The translations under genes were made by a program, and so were the position numbers. 64,000 nt of DNA, from the NCBI RefSeq assembly GCF_003369915.1, contig NC_046677.1, positions 28,228,913 through 28,292,912 on the forward strand. Direction: 5' to 3'. The DNA is from Drosophila miranda. Lineage: Eukaryota; Arthropoda; Insecta; Diptera; Drosophilidae. This document shows positions 37,714 to 50,344 of this stretch, one piece after another. Each line of letters opens with the position of its first letter. Position 1 is the stretch's first letter. The notes beneath the pieces were generated by a model. That model worked only from the letters and a program-made list of their open reading frames with translations, did not search any database and had not been told where the DNA came from.

Positions 37714-37939
37714 AATGTTGCGTTCAAAATAAAGTCAAACAGATGCATTTCAAGCAACGCGCACAATAAACCTAAGACTTTGATTGAGTGTAATATTGAT
37801 AAGAAATATATAGTTTGGGAATACTTAGGGTAGATCTCCTAAAGCTCTGTAAATAGCGAACATAATCAGGAATCTGAACAGCAGACTGTTTCGCAAACAG
37901 TTCGTTTAATCAGACATACATTCCGAATTCGATTTGGTT

Positions 37940-38080
37940 GGGAATTGTTTCATAAGATCCACAGAAGGAGACAGCTACAAGATATACGCAAAGTGAAAAT
38001 GAAGATACTATTTTAAGACTCCATACGTCAGGACTCTTTGGTAATCTACGAATACCAGTAATAATAAAGCACACAAAAAA
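37940..38080 (+). pseudogene. Decayed tandem copy of the secreted peptide gene
   Basis: The segment GGGAATTGTTTCATAAGATCCACAGAAG-like at 37940-37967 aligns with GGGAAGTGTTTTGTTGGGATC and CCACAGAAG of the intact gene. Then AAA ATG AAG AT(A) at 37996-38004 matches the start of the intact frame, but the frame hits TAA after five codons (M K I L F stop). Further on ACGTCAGGACTCTTTGG resembles the signal-peptide coding part CGTAATTCTTGGACTCTCTGG. I infer a duplication followed by loss of the frame. Confidence 0.5.
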
Positions 38081-38160
38081 CTAATAAAGAGTCGAAAGTC
38101 GTAATATTATCCATACAGTAATTTGGAAACTAGAAATAGAATAGTAAACCTAGAGCCCAA

Positions 38161-40172
38161 CTAGTGTCGTCGCTCTCTGAGGCGCAGATGGAGCCCATTA
38201 TCAGACTTGAGGGTGAGCACGGCGGACAGAATGGGATCGTATTTGTGTCGTCCCACCTCCCGCTTCTGCTTCTCGGCAGGCGACAGCCCCAGGTAGGTGT
38301 TCAACTGGCCATCGGTGGAGAGGAGCTCGTCGACGGCGGGCAGCACCTCGAAGGAGCGCACAAGCTTTGAGATCACGGTCTTCAGCTCGAGGAGGGCGAA
38401 CTTCTGTCCGATGCAGTTGCGTGGGCCGGCACTGAAGGGCACGTACTCGAAGGGGCCGGGCTTCTCCTCCTCGAACCGCTCCGGGCGGAAGTGGTGGGGA
38501 TCCTTGAAGATGCGATCGTTGTAGCCGAGCAAAACGAGCGCCAGATTGAGAGTTGTGCCCTTGGGCACGAGCGTGCCATCTGGAAAGGGAGACGACAAGT
38601 TTCGATTGGGTGTTCCTCTGGCAGGATGCTTCATGCTTCCGCTTACTGATCATGTAGTCCTTGTCGGCATAGCGGCCAATCATGGGCACACTGGGATACA
38701 CCCGCTGGGCCTCCTTGATGAACAGGTCGAGGTACTTCATCTGCGCTATCTCCTGGAAGGTGGCGTCTCTGTCCAGTTCGCTTCCCAGGACATTGCACTG
38801 CTCCTGGTACATCTTTTGCTGCGGTTCGAAAAAGGTCTTTAGCCGAGAGGCAGGAATACTGGAGGAGTTGGCCGCTCAAATACCTGGGCCTCTGGGTGCC
38901 TGGAGAGGAGATAGCCGGCAAAGGCCACTCCGGAGGTGGTGGTGTCGTGGCCCTCGAACATGAAGGTGGACACCTCCTCGTAGATCTCCTGGCGTGTCAG
39001 CGGACGCCCGTCGACGGTCGAGGAGAGCAGCGTGTCCAGGAAGGCCATCTTCTTCCGGGCCGAGGAGGGGTCCGAGGAAGAGCTATTCTGTCCCGCCTGC
39101 AGCGTCTCCACACGCTTCTCAATGATGTCGTAGGTGAAGTCCTGCAGCGTCTTCAGGGTCCGCTGGTAGGCCGCATACTCGGGCGACAGGCTGTAGATGC
39201 GGTTGGAGCGCTTGAACGGATGGAAGGCCCGCATGTTGACGCTGAGGCACATGCTGTGGGACCGAGGATTAGTTTGGGATTCGAAGCAACGTCGCCCCAG
39301 CACACCACTCACTCTTTGAAGGCCTGCACAATGGCGGAGTTGCGGTGCTCCATCGCATTGATGGGCACCCCCATGGCCGTGTCACAGATCACGTCCAGCG
39401 TGAGGTAGTGGGCATGGTCCTGGAAGTCGATGATGCTGTCCCCGGCGGCATCGCGCCTTAGTTGGGCGATGAACTTGGTGGAGTTCTCGTTCATCACCTC
39501 GTGGAAGTCCTGCAGGATGTTGAAGTGGAACGAGGGCGTGATCATCTTGCGGTGCTTGTGCCACTTGCTCCCATGGCTGGTCAGCAGCCCGTAGCCCAGC
39601 CACGGATGCAGCAGCTCGTAGATGGTGGACTTCTGGATCAGCGACTGGCTGTTCAGAATGTACTCCAAGTGCTTCGGATTGGTGACGGCTAAGTGCGGGG
39701 TGTAGCCTATCCAGAAGATAAAGTTGTCCTTTCCGTACTCTTGCCACCAGTCGAATATCGTCGCGAGTATCTCTGCGGAGCAGTCACGAGAACGAGAGAA
39801 CGGGAGAACGAGAGCGGAATTAGGTCATTGCGATCTTTGGCACGAGCCCACTTTTGTCGTTTGTTTTTCACCATGTCTAATCACAGTCCGACAGACAGCG
39901 CCAGACCCGCTGATTGTGCTCTTCTTCGACTATCGGACCCTATCGTCTAGACGGGGCATGGACGAGCCCCCTTCGCCAGGGGGCTGATTCCTCTGGAATC
40001 ATGACGACTAACCTGCGGGAGTGTTGCCTACGCGATTGGCATTGCCCAGCACGGGCACAGGAGTGGGTCCATTGAATACCTTGAGCATCCGCCTGCGACG
40101 GCTGGCCCTCAGTTCAAAGTACACGAGAACGAGCAGCGGCAGCGCCAACAAAGCCAAAACAGCCAGCCACAT
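38161..40172 (-). CDS. Cyp4e3: Cytochrome P450, CYP4 family (Cyp4e3-like)
   Basis: Five exons (40172-40013, 39772-39313, 39253-38884, 38818-38647, 38579-38161) join in phase to 526 aa, normal for CYP4. The protein is a microsomal, ER-anchored monooxygenase, probably acting on fatty acids, hormones or xenobiotics. An N-terminal anchor ([18 protein letters not shown]) is followed by the proline-rich hinge [11 protein letters not shown]. The I-helix EGHDTTTSG at 307-315 includes the CYP4 Glu that is linked to heme in many members. The ExxR motif is in KEAQRVYPS, and the heme loop [10 protein letters not shown] has Cys443. No key residue is missing. The symbol is given because CYP4E sequence and the neighbourhood (30B-C genes) agree with Cyp4e3; the CYP4 family call itself is certain. 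In exon 4 I chose acceptor CCGCAG|CAAAAGATG, which gives the expected [11 protein letters not shown]. Confidence 0.93.
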
Positions 40173-40238
40173 TCTGAATGACGTTCGAAACCGGTTCGGA
40201 TCGTGGATGAATTAACACCAGACGGAGTGCGCGCCTGT

Positions 40239-40246
40239 CTTTTATA
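40239..40246 (-). promoter_or_regulatory. TATA box of the CYP4 gene
   Basis: TATAAAAG on the minus strand, 67-74 bp upstream of the ATG, giving a leader of about 40 nt. Confidence 0.65.
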
Positions 40247-43200
40247 CTGCAGACACTCTCGGAGTCCGCTCTCTGTTCTCCGTTCACGCGCTCTCTGATT
40301 AGACCAGTCGCTGCTGGCGTAGGTGCGATCGGTGATACTCTCCTGCGTGTGGGAACGAGATGAATCTCGCTCCGGGTCATACTCCAAAGTTCAGTTCTTT
40401 GCAGTATTTGCTTGCACCTGGGGGTCCACCTCGTGGAACTTGTTACCTTCAGCCATGACAGGGTATTGATGATTCGATGCCTGACGAGGAATACCATCAG
40501 GTTCTTGTTTTCTCTGGTGTTTTCTCTCTTTTTTTCTCTGTCTGGCCGAGAGTTGGTGGACTTTGTACCTGTTTGTTTTGTGCTGCCAGCCAAACGGACA
40601 AACAGACAGACTCCCAGACGAGGCTAAGCCTCGTATCAGTATCAGTAGAGGGGCTCGGCATTGCGGGTTCTGCGACCAAGTATCATTTATTTGCAGGCAT
40701 CATAAAACTGCCAAGATATATATCATTTGTAATTATAATTTGTGGAAGGTGGAACATCCCATCCTGGCCGCAGGAGATGGCGTCAAGTCGAACTCTGAAC
40801 AAAAGAGTTCCCTACAACAATAGAACAGATGAACAGATGGGCTTGGCAGGCGGGCATCTGCTTAATAAACCATATAATATGAGTATTAATCAAGGGCTGA
40901 GCATTGACTTTTCATGTGCCACAGAGAGATGGGCACGTGACACGAGGAAAGCCACAGGCAAACATTTCCCGTAGCACTTTTCCCCCTCACGTTTGCATCT
41001 CCCTTTGGGAGGCCATAAATCAAATCCATGGAAAAAACGAAAAGGAAAGCAAAAAGAAAAAGAAAAACAGGGAAAAGTTTTGCACAGTGTGAACCTGGGG
41101 ATCGGGGGAACGTGGGAACGGGAGAATGGGAATGGCTTTTATGGCATTTGTTTTGGGCTTCTGTAATTCGCTTGACATCTCAATGCTGCTTAATGCCCAA
41201 ACTTATAACTGGGCGAAAATTTTAATGAATGACGTAGTCATCATCATCACCAGCAGCAGCAGCAAAGGCAGCAGAAACAGCGGCAAGGTCGACTCTGGCC
41301 ACCACCCACTACCTCCTACCCTGTCAAGGACATGTTTGGAACTGAGGCTGGAGGTTTCGGCACAGGGACAGGGGCTGGTGCTGGTGCTGGGGGACAAACA
41401 AACAATTTCAATGAACTTTGATAAATCGGTGCCAGGCGAAGGACGAGTCCGAATAAAACACAGTTGGGGCATTCATTCTGCTCGACTGCTCTGCTGCTCC
41501 GCTTCCTATTTCCGGTTCCCATTTGGTTTCTATATTTGGGACTGCCTGCCGCTGAATGTTCAGTGATTATGTAAATTGTTCTGGCCATTTGTTCGGCAGC
41601 TTCCCCCGTCCAAATGAATTTATTTTCAGGCCCATCGATTGCAGGGGCTATTATGGGCATAGTATTCCACTCAATCCTCTGGGGCTTATACTCTTGCTCC
41701 TAGAGAAGCCTGCCCCTGCCCCCAGCCTCCTGCCTCTCTCCCTCTCGCATGCGAAACGAAGGAGGATTCTCTGGGGTGCCGCAAAGTATGCAAACGTATC
41801 TTTGGGATCCAATCTTTCGGCTAATCATTTCGGGGAAGGGGGCACACATGTCGTATACGCAATTAGCAATCGCAGAATTGGCCCTGACTTTTGCTGCCTG
41901 CTGCCTGGTTTAATGCATTTCAGTTTCAGCCACAAGAAAGACGTAAATATTGCGCATACACCACGTTGTGAGAACGCAATCCTGCATAACATGTTTAGCA
42001 CACGTTCAAAGAGAAACCCCAGCCCGAACCAGCAGCAGCAGCGGCAGCAGCAGCAGAGAGACACGGAGACGATACGGAGAAACCACATTTACTAGCCACT
42101 TAAAAGAGAGAACTCCCATGTGGCCGTCCATCCACCCATCGTTCAACCCCTCGAAAAACTATGCAAAAGGCTAAGGCAGCCAAACCAGCCCCTCCCTCCA
42201 GTAGCAATGGCAGCAGCAGCAGCCCCCATAAAAAGTTGTATAGAATGTTGCAATCAGTTAATTTAAGTGCAGGCCAGGCCAACACACGAACAAAAAGAAT
42301 GAGACGATGCCGAACGATGGAGAGGAAGGAAGGAGGAAGAACAGGCCAAAGGAACAGCCGTAGCAGCAGCGGCAACAACGAAAAGAAAAATGGAAATTTC
42401 AATGCGAAAATATACAAATAAATGTATGTATATTTGCGTATATTGGCTTACGAGTGTGTGTGTGCGTATCCATGTATGTGTGTGTGTCTAAACAAACACG
42501 CACACGGCGGGGGCTACGACGCACAGTGGGTCAAGTTCCACTTTGAGTGGAATCATCCCCAAATGGACGGGGAGGAAGGACCGCTGAAAGTTGCCTCGGG
42601 CCAAAACGCAAGGTAGATTTCATAGTGGGGTAAGGCAGTGCCCCCCCCCCCCCTCGTGTCACTCTTTGGCTCTGTTTGAGTGCTCTCCAGCATCTGCCCG
42701 CGAGTACCCCGAAGGCTGTGGGGCTGTGGGGCTGCTCCCTGGCACAGCCGCACCCTCCTTTCAATATACCCTGCTGAGCCGCAACTAAACGCACACAAAC
42801 AGATACATATACATTCTAATACTAATACATGCAACACAAAGCACAAGTGGCTACTAATGCAAATAATTTACAAGTAGCAAATGTGGGCGGCAAACGCCAG
42901 CAGCAGCAGCATGACAGCAGCCAACGTCAGCAGAGAGTAACGGGGAGGCGTGGAGGGAGGGAAAGGACAAAACAAAAACGAAAGAAAAGCAGAAGCAAAA
43001 GAAAAAGAAAGAGAAACACACACAAAATAAACGACACAGAAAATGTCGTCAACAAAAAGAAATATAAAATACACAAAAACAGCAGCAAAAAAAGAAAAGA
43101 AGAGACGAGAAAGAAAATAGGAGGAAGCGCAGGCAAGAAGAGGAGGAGGAAGAGCCGAGGGAGGAGGAGGAGGAGAACGACCAGCGGGCACAGGCGGATA

Positions 43201-44258
43201 AAACAGTGGAAGAAGGAAGGTCGGGTAAAAAGGACATTATGCGTCTTTTCACATTTGAGAAAAGGACAAATTTGTAAGGACAAGTGTAAGTGAAGGAAAC
43301 CGTAACAAACACTCACACACCAACACAAATATACAGCAGGACACACACACACACACACACTCATAAACGAATGCCGCAAATGTTTCGAGACCCTACGCCC
43401 CAGTCCACGCCTCCTTCTGGAGGCTGTCGAGAGAAAATCAATGGCAGACCATGAATCAAGATCAGGTCGGAAAAGGCCAGCGTAGCCCTTATTTGGGGAG
43501 AACCCCGGTATAATAGTGGAATCGCTTATGGGATAAAATGCCCAGAATATCCCTGAACATCATAGTTATTTTGGGTTAAATGTTAAATGCTGGCGATCTT
43601 TCATTAGTCATCTCTTGGCGGGTCTTCAAGGTTGACATCCCTTAGACAGAGAGGCCTGGTTCCTCCTGCAGCCCCATCCGTGGTGTTGCCATGGTGTTAC
43701 CTTCTGTGGCAACATTTTATCAATTTATCTGAGAGATAGTTTTGCTGCATAAGCATAAAATAAACAAAATAGAGAGAAAATAAAAGAAAGCAAAACCATC
43801 CAGCCACCATCCAACAAGAACAAGAAATGCTGAAAGCGGAAAAGTGGAAAGTGCTTTAATTTTTGGCTGACTGACTTTTCACAAGTTTCGCGGTAAACGG
43901 GTGTCGGGTGTCGGGTGCCGGTGCCGGCAGCAGGGGGGATTCCAAGGGGATATTCTTGGAAATGGGGAAATGGAGAAAATGGGGGTCTGGCGACCAGGGA
44001 TGGTGCCGCATAGTCGCTGGCGATGGCGATGGCGTTGGCGCGTGGAGGTAATTGAAGTGACGTTTATGAATGTCATCCGTCAAGCACTCAAGGACATTTA
44101 CATACAAACCCGCACTCACACACAAAGCTAGAGAGAGAGAGAGGCACACACACACACACATACGATGGGTCGCGGAGGGACACGCGTGGTGGTGGGGTAT
44201 TTGGTTGCTTGACAGATGCGAGAGCTACACAGATTTGTTGTTGTTGTTGTGTGTTTGT

Positions 44259-44591
44259 ATACCCGTTAATCGCCGATGAAGAAATACAGGGGGTATTCGT
44301 GGCTGCCCAACCGATATTCATTTGAAAGATCAACCAGCGAAGCCATAGCCATTTCTCTGTAGAAATCCCTGTATCTCTGAGAATGAATTATGCAAGCAGC
44401 CGTAATTATGAAGATACAAGGCTCTAATTCGGCAGAATCCCTGACAACACCACTAGCTACCAAACTTTTAGAAGGTATAGAAGAAGACGATATAGAATCC
44501 CGGTTGAATATTTTTAGGTATTCCCTTGAGTTTTTCCTCGAACAAAGTGCAATCTCTAAGATACATATATTCATATCTAATTAGCGGGTAT
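44259..44591. mobile_element. MITE-like element with ATACCCG(T/C)TAAT terminal inverted repeats
   Basis: The left end ATACCCGTTAAT (44259-44270) is repeated inverted at the right end ATTAGCGGGTAT (44580-44591), with one mismatch in 12. The 333-bp interior has a composition unlike the flanking GT/CA-rich DNA. A minus-strand open frame of 102 codons (44266-44574) fills nearly all of it. No target-site duplication is obvious. The element family is not identified. It may be a short non-autonomous DNA transposon or a fragment of a dispersed repeat. Confidence 0.5.
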
Positions 44592-45340
44592 CCCATATTG
44601 TCTATACGTTCTTCCTTGTAGTATTTCCTTTTTTCTCTACGTTTTTATAGACAAACTCAACCACACAGCCTAGAGAGAGGGCAGGACACTCACCACACCA
44701 ATGCAAACATGAGTTGTCGTCGTCGCCGGCGTCCTCCATAGAGGATGCGAGTGCCAGAAGAGAGAGAGGGAGGGGACAGGAACGGGCGAGGGGCCAGTGT
44801 ATGCTTCTCCTTGTGGTTGTGTGTGTGAAACAATTTAAAAATAAATACAAGAAACTAGCGCAGAACATGACGGTGGTGGGGTGGGAGGATGCCGGAGTGG
44901 GTGGGGTGGTAGAGCGAGGGCAGAATGATAGATTGAGAGGAAGCTCTGCGCTGAAGTCCTCGCTTACAGCTCTTCGACTGTGGCGGGGGGCGGCATGAGA
45001 TATGGGGCATGTGGGGATCCACGAGAATAGTTTGAATTGACAAAGGCTTCCCCCAAAATCCATATATCATTGTCTTGTTTGTGACGCTGATGAGCCGAGA
45101 TTTGTTTATGCCCAGCATCTAGTATCTGTCCTGGACAGACGGCAGGAAGGAAGGACGGAAGGATGGAACGATAGAGGATGTCCTATCGATGTCATCTGCT
45201 GACAGCTCGATACTCTTTCATCTCTGAATAATCGATTCCATCCATATATCATTCGGATCATAATCAGAATTAGATGCAGATGCAGATCCCCTTTCATCTC
45301 CCATTTGGTATCTCATTGGAACTCTTAGCATCACCCACGC

Positions 45341-45392
45341 AGAGGCAGATGCAGAGGCAGAGGCTGCGGCAGAGGCTGAGGCAGAGGCAATT
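45341..45392. repeat. GCAGAG/GAGGCT minisatellite
   Basis: Degenerate tandem hexamers; a related block occurs about 260 bp further on. Confidence 0.85.
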
Positions 45393-47811
45393 CATCCAAT
45401 GCTTCTTCCTGAGCATGCATACGATTCGTATACTATATACTCTGGCAGGCCTTGCTGTAAGGCTAGGGCCTCCTACAATACGAGTATATGTATGTATGTA
45501 TGTCCCTGTCGCTATATAGTGGCAGCCCACTTGGCTTGTCTACTAATTAAAATGCATGCAATAACCTGAAGCCTTTGTTGCCCAGGCAGTTGCTGTTGCC
45601 ATTCCTGAGACTAAGGCTGAGGCTGAGGCTGAAGCTGAGGCAGCGGCTCCTGTTGTTGTCCGCCCTATGCGTAGAAGGACGAAGCAGCAACAGTAACAGC
45701 AACAGCAACAGCATCGTTGACAATTTGCACAAAGTGCTCAGACATGTCAGAGGGCAGGGCAGGACAGGGGCGGCAGGATAACATTTATTAAGGCTAACAA
45801 CTCGTAAGGTAAAATGGGACCAAGATGCGAATCACGTGTTCGTTTCTTGTTTCAACCCATTTCTTGCAGTGCAATCTCTCATCTATTGATAGGCATGTGC
45901 CTGTGCCTGTGCCTCTCCACGCCGAAAGCAAAATACATTTTTAATTGTTCATCAAAGGCGGCTATTTATAAAACAAAAGATTCCAAAATGTCCTTGCTCG
46001 CTAATCTCAAGGGAGAACTACACACACACACACGAGCTACAGACAGGGGTGCAAAAGGAGGGATCTGCATATAGACACACTGGAGACACCCCACCACATT
46101 GTACAGTGTTTACCCCACGGTGCGATATGCATATTTAATGACATTTGCCGACGATTTGCGCTCGAAAGCAATTTGAAAGCCCCAAAACGCAGGCAGCAAC
46201 AGTTGCAAATGCAACAGAATCGCCTGTTGTTGCCCCTCACGTGTGCAGCAAACGAAAAATTAATGCAAATTTGCATAATAAACCAACACAATAAACGGAC
46301 TGGACTCCACCACTATGGCGTAGGGAGGAAATCCCTTGCATGACTAACGCAATGGCTCTGTTCTGTTTCTGTATTCCAAATGTTGGGGTTTCACCAGTTA
46401 TTATTATTATAATTGAAATTTAATAGCAGGTCTAGGCACGTGTGGGGCGATTCAGATTTCAAGCGAGCCTCAATTGATTTGTGTACGAGTATCTTCTTCA
46501 AAGGCACTCCATCAAAATTGACCTTCCCATACCGTCCATACATCTATCCGTGTACTTGTTTATATATGCAAATAAGCCGCCCATTCTTTTCTACCCAACA
46601 CAACTCGATTTCATTCACACAAATGTTCAGATTGACGTCACTTTCGGCGGTAGCGGTAGCGGCAGGGCTGTAGCTCGTCATAGTCATAGCCGGCACTAAA
46701 TTGTAATCAGGCTTCGAGCCCAATAAACTGCATGAGTGTAAATTTCCTGAATGTAATCACCCACCGAAAATCAAAGAGTGCCCCTGGCGTGCTTGAGTTC
46801 TGAGTTGTGGATTGGGAATCGGAATCCGTGTCGTGTACACGGACTGTAAAGGGCAACCGCGCACTGAGTCACACTCAATCAGAACGAAAATTGGAGGATA
46901 TAATCGCATCAATGGTACGCATATCTAATTATAGCGATAAACGTAGGCGTATGTTCTGCAGAGTTGTTTACATGTTGGCTATTCTATATATAGTATACTC
47001 GTAGCTGCTTTTAAGCCACCTCTTTTTGCACAGAGCGCCGTAATTAAGTCCAATAAAAATATGTACTCTGAAACACAACATCCCATATCTAATATCCGCA
47101 TAACCGTAAGCTTCCGAATTTTTCGTTTTCCCATTTCAGTTTTAATAGCTACAAGATACAAATTTCACTTTCAAATTCAACTTTCAAATTTTCGCGGTAA
47201 GCCGCTGCTAATGCAGCCCTGCCGCCACTCCCTCTCTCTCTCTCAGAGAGTGCTGCTCACGAACTAGTTCCGTACTGATTGACATGAACGCTCCGACCAG
47301 GGCTACATTGCCACCCTAGGCTGCACAAAGAAAAATAATTTACTCGCCAGCATTGAAATATACAAATTTTCATTTTTTAAAGTGTACTTGCAAGGTGTTA
47401 ATTTTTTTCCCAGTGCTGACCCGCGAAACAGCAACAAACAATAAGAGCCCCCGATTCAGTGTGCGGTAAAATGCAGCAGGATAGCATCCTTCGGAGATAT
47501 TTGAGTGTAGCCCAAGCCAGTGACGACGAGACGGTCTGACCCCCGCAGCAGCAGCAGCAGAAGCGGCGGCGGCGGCGGTGTCTGTGAGAGGGTGTACCCA
47601 AAAGGAGACTCCAATCGAGAAGTGAAGCGCCAAGAAATGGGTAGGTGGTTTCCGGTCGAGAAGTCAACATCCAATCCGCTGTTCCTTCTTCCCATCCATC
47701 GCCCACACTACCCTCCCCCTCAATCTACCAGGGATGAAATTCAGTTTTTGGCTTTTCAGTGGTTGATATTCAAAAACTAGTCAAGCAATCCATTCCACAG
47801 CTGCAGAACCG

Positions 47812-50240
47812 ATGGCCAGCGGCAGCGGAGGAGTAGCCCAGAAAATGCTGGTGGAGATCACCACAGATGGAGTGCCAAAGCTCCACTGTCCCGTGTGCAA
47901 CAAGGCCCTCATCTCTCTGGCCGGCTATGTGAAGCATGTGAAGAAGCACCAGCCGCCGGGTGGCTTCCAGTGCCGCCAGTGCGATGTCCGCTACTGCCAC
48001 GAGGAGGAACTGTCACAGCACGTGAAGACCGAGCATGCCTCCACAGCGGAAGACGAACGGAAGAGATTTGTGTGCGACAAGTGCGGGACAGAGTACAAGT
48101 ATCTGGAGGCATACAAGCGCCACTGCAAGACAAAGTGCCAGCAGGCCATCGATCCTGATGAGACGATTCCCAAGGTGAGTAGAATCCAATCGAATTTAAG
48201 GATGAAACAATAAAAGCGCTTCCTTTCCAGGAGAGTCCTCCCACTAAAGAATCCACGGCTGCAGCCGGAGTGCGCCCAGTGGAGTGCACGTGCTGTTCCA
48301 CCCGTTTCTCCTGCTCCTCCAACCTCGCCAAGCATCGACGCAGTCGTCCAGAGACCTGCGGAAAACTTGAACACAATCCTGGGCCTTCGGATCAGAAGAA
48401 GGATAAGGAACGCATCAGACAACGAACAAAGATAAAGGCAGGCTCGTCCGACGAGGAGGAGGATGCGACTGCATCGGACAGCGACGATGACATTCCCCTG
48501 GCCAGCAGAATCAAGACAAAGGCGGTGCCGGCACCGCCGCAGCTGAAGGAGGAGAACATGAGCGACCAGCAGTCCTCGGACTCTGGCGACGAGTGCCCCG
48601 ACTTTGAGCCAAACAACAGCGACGATGAGGCGGACGCCACACAGTTCCAGCTGCCTGCCCCGGCCATGGTCAAGGTGGAGGCCTTCGACGAGGATTTCGA
48701 GTACCAGGACGCCAGTCTGTTTGTGAAGACGGAGAGCGCGGACATTTTCAGCAGCGAGAAGGACAAGCTGCTGGATGTCCTGCTCAGCACGGACGAGGGC
48801 GATGGCCTGAAGCCCTTCGAGAGCCTCAAGGTGGAGCATGGCGGCGGAATATTGGACGAGATAGCGGCTGTGCCGCTGGGAGAGCAGACCGAGACGGCGG
48901 AGACAGAGGAAGATGTCCTGTCGCTGAGGCACAATTACGAGGAGAAGAAAAAACGGGCCAAGGACTCGACGGGCAAGCGGAAATACCGCAAACGGGGCAC
49001 CGTCAGATCCCCCACACCCGAGGAGGCGCCGAGCACACCGAAGCGTGTGTCCAAGATCACCAAAAAAGAACTGAAGGAGCGGCTGAAGATGATCAACAAG
49101 ATGGAGAAGACCTGGAAGTGTCCGCACTGCGTCAAGATCTACCACATACGCAAGCCCTACGAGAAGCATCTGCGGGACGACCACAAGCTCTCCGAGCAGG
49201 ATATCAAGGACATCTTCAAGGACGTTGACGTCCATGCGAAGCTGGACGAGGAGGTGTTCAAGTGCCCCATCTGCAGCAAGATCTATCTGGTGGAAAAGCG
49301 CCTCGAGACGCACCTAAAGGTCCATGGGGAGGATGGTAGTCTGATCTTCAAGTGTCCCTGCTACTGCAATCTGTTCTTCGCCAGCAAGGAGCTGGCCACG
49401 GAGCACGCCCATCAGCAGCACAAGGAGCTGCTGTACTGCGAGAAGTGCGACAAGTACATGACCGGCCACGACAGCCTCAAGAACCACGAGAAGAACTTCC
49501 ACTCGAAGAAGGAGCCGCGCAACCTGCCCCGCAACCTTATCTGCGACAAGTGCGGCAAGAAGTTCACGGGCCGCACCTCCCTCTCGGACCACGTGCGCTC
49601 CGACTGTGGACGGCTGCCACTCTACCAGTGCAGCGTCTGCGGCAAGCGGCTCTCCACGGCGGGCATCCTCAAGACGCACCTGCTGCTCCACCAGTCGGAG
49701 ACGCCCTACCAGTGTGACAAGTGCGGGAAGACGTTTAAGGTGAAGGCCCAGTACAAGTCGCATCTGAAGACGCGGCACACGGAGTACAAGCCGTACAAAT
49801 GCCACCTCTGCCCCAAGGAGTACCCCTACAGGGAGAGCCTGCTCACCCACATGACGGTGCATACGGGCATCAAGCGCTTCCTGTGCAACAACTGCGGCAA
49901 GCGCTTCACGTGCATCTCCAACCTGCAGGCCCACCGCAAGGTGCACGCCGACACCTGCGGCCAGCTGCCGCTGAACGCCAAGGCCACCCAGTACATGGGC
50001 GTGCAGCGGGGCAAGCTGCTGATGGGCGCCAAGCCCGAGGCTGGAATGGAGTACGAGGAGACAAAGACTTTGATTGCCCAGGACGTGATCGACAAGGACA
50101 TGCCCATGGCCCAGGAGCTGAACTTCCCCTCCGACGGCACGGCGCCGCTGGCCACGGTGCCCCTTAACTACGCCTCCACGCACCTGGTCCCCCACATCGT
50201 GCTCCAGACCATGCAGGCCGAGGCCCGGCGGATGGATTAG
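47812..50240 (+). CDS. C2H2 zinc-finger protein, 13 fingers
   Basis: Two exons (47812-48174 and 48231-50240) joined by a 56-bp intron with CAAG|GTGAGT and TTTCCAG give 790 aa. Three fingers are at the N-terminus (starting LHCPVCNKALI, FQCRQCDVRYC, FVCDKCGTEYK) and a fourth at the start of exon 2 (VECTCCSTRFSC). A highly acidic, serine-rich linker of about 250 residues follows, with several KxE-type sites. A basic stretch then leads into nine C-terminal fingers (from WKCPHCVKIYH to FLCNNCGKRFTC) with TGIKRF-like linkers between the last ones. Fingers 3 and 9 end in Cys (C2HC). Probably a nuclear sequence-specific DNA-binding regulator. I cannot name the orthologue. It converges on TAF11 with about 100 bp between stops; AATAAA is at about 50271. 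Confidence 0.93.
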
Positions 50241-50270
50241 CATAGGACTTTGTAGATTAGACACAACACT

Positions 50271-50276
50271 CAATAA
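50271..50276 (+). terminator. Polyadenylation signal of the zinc-finger gene
   Basis: AATAAA about 30 nt after the stop codon, within the 104-bp gap to the convergent Taf11 gene. Confidence 0.6.
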
Positions 50277-50344
50277 AGATGCTTTTGTAACCGATATTAT
50301 TCTACCTTATGTACTATATTCCACACTCGACACGGTTTTGGGGA

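Larger units (their letters stand above)
40247..47811. other. 7.5-kb region without a convincing gene
   Basis: I see no protein-like frame. It contains purine-rich (GAGGCW)n minisatellites at about 45341-45392 and 45606-45645 and a C13 run at 42641-42653. It also has GT/CA runs and a MITE-like element at 44259-44591. The last 400-500 bp before 47812 should hold the promoter and leader of the zinc-finger gene. Confidence 0.6.

Noticed and set aside
42829..43293. 154-codon K/R-rich plus-strand open frame
   Set aside because: Translation of an A/AG-rich simple-sequence tract.
44602..45063. 153-codon minus-strand open frame
   Set aside because: Low-complexity S/P/T translation of CT-rich DNA, with no domain or splice support.
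47991..50273. 440- and 319-codon minus-strand open frames
   Set aside because: Antisense shadows of the GC-rich zinc-finger coding sequence.
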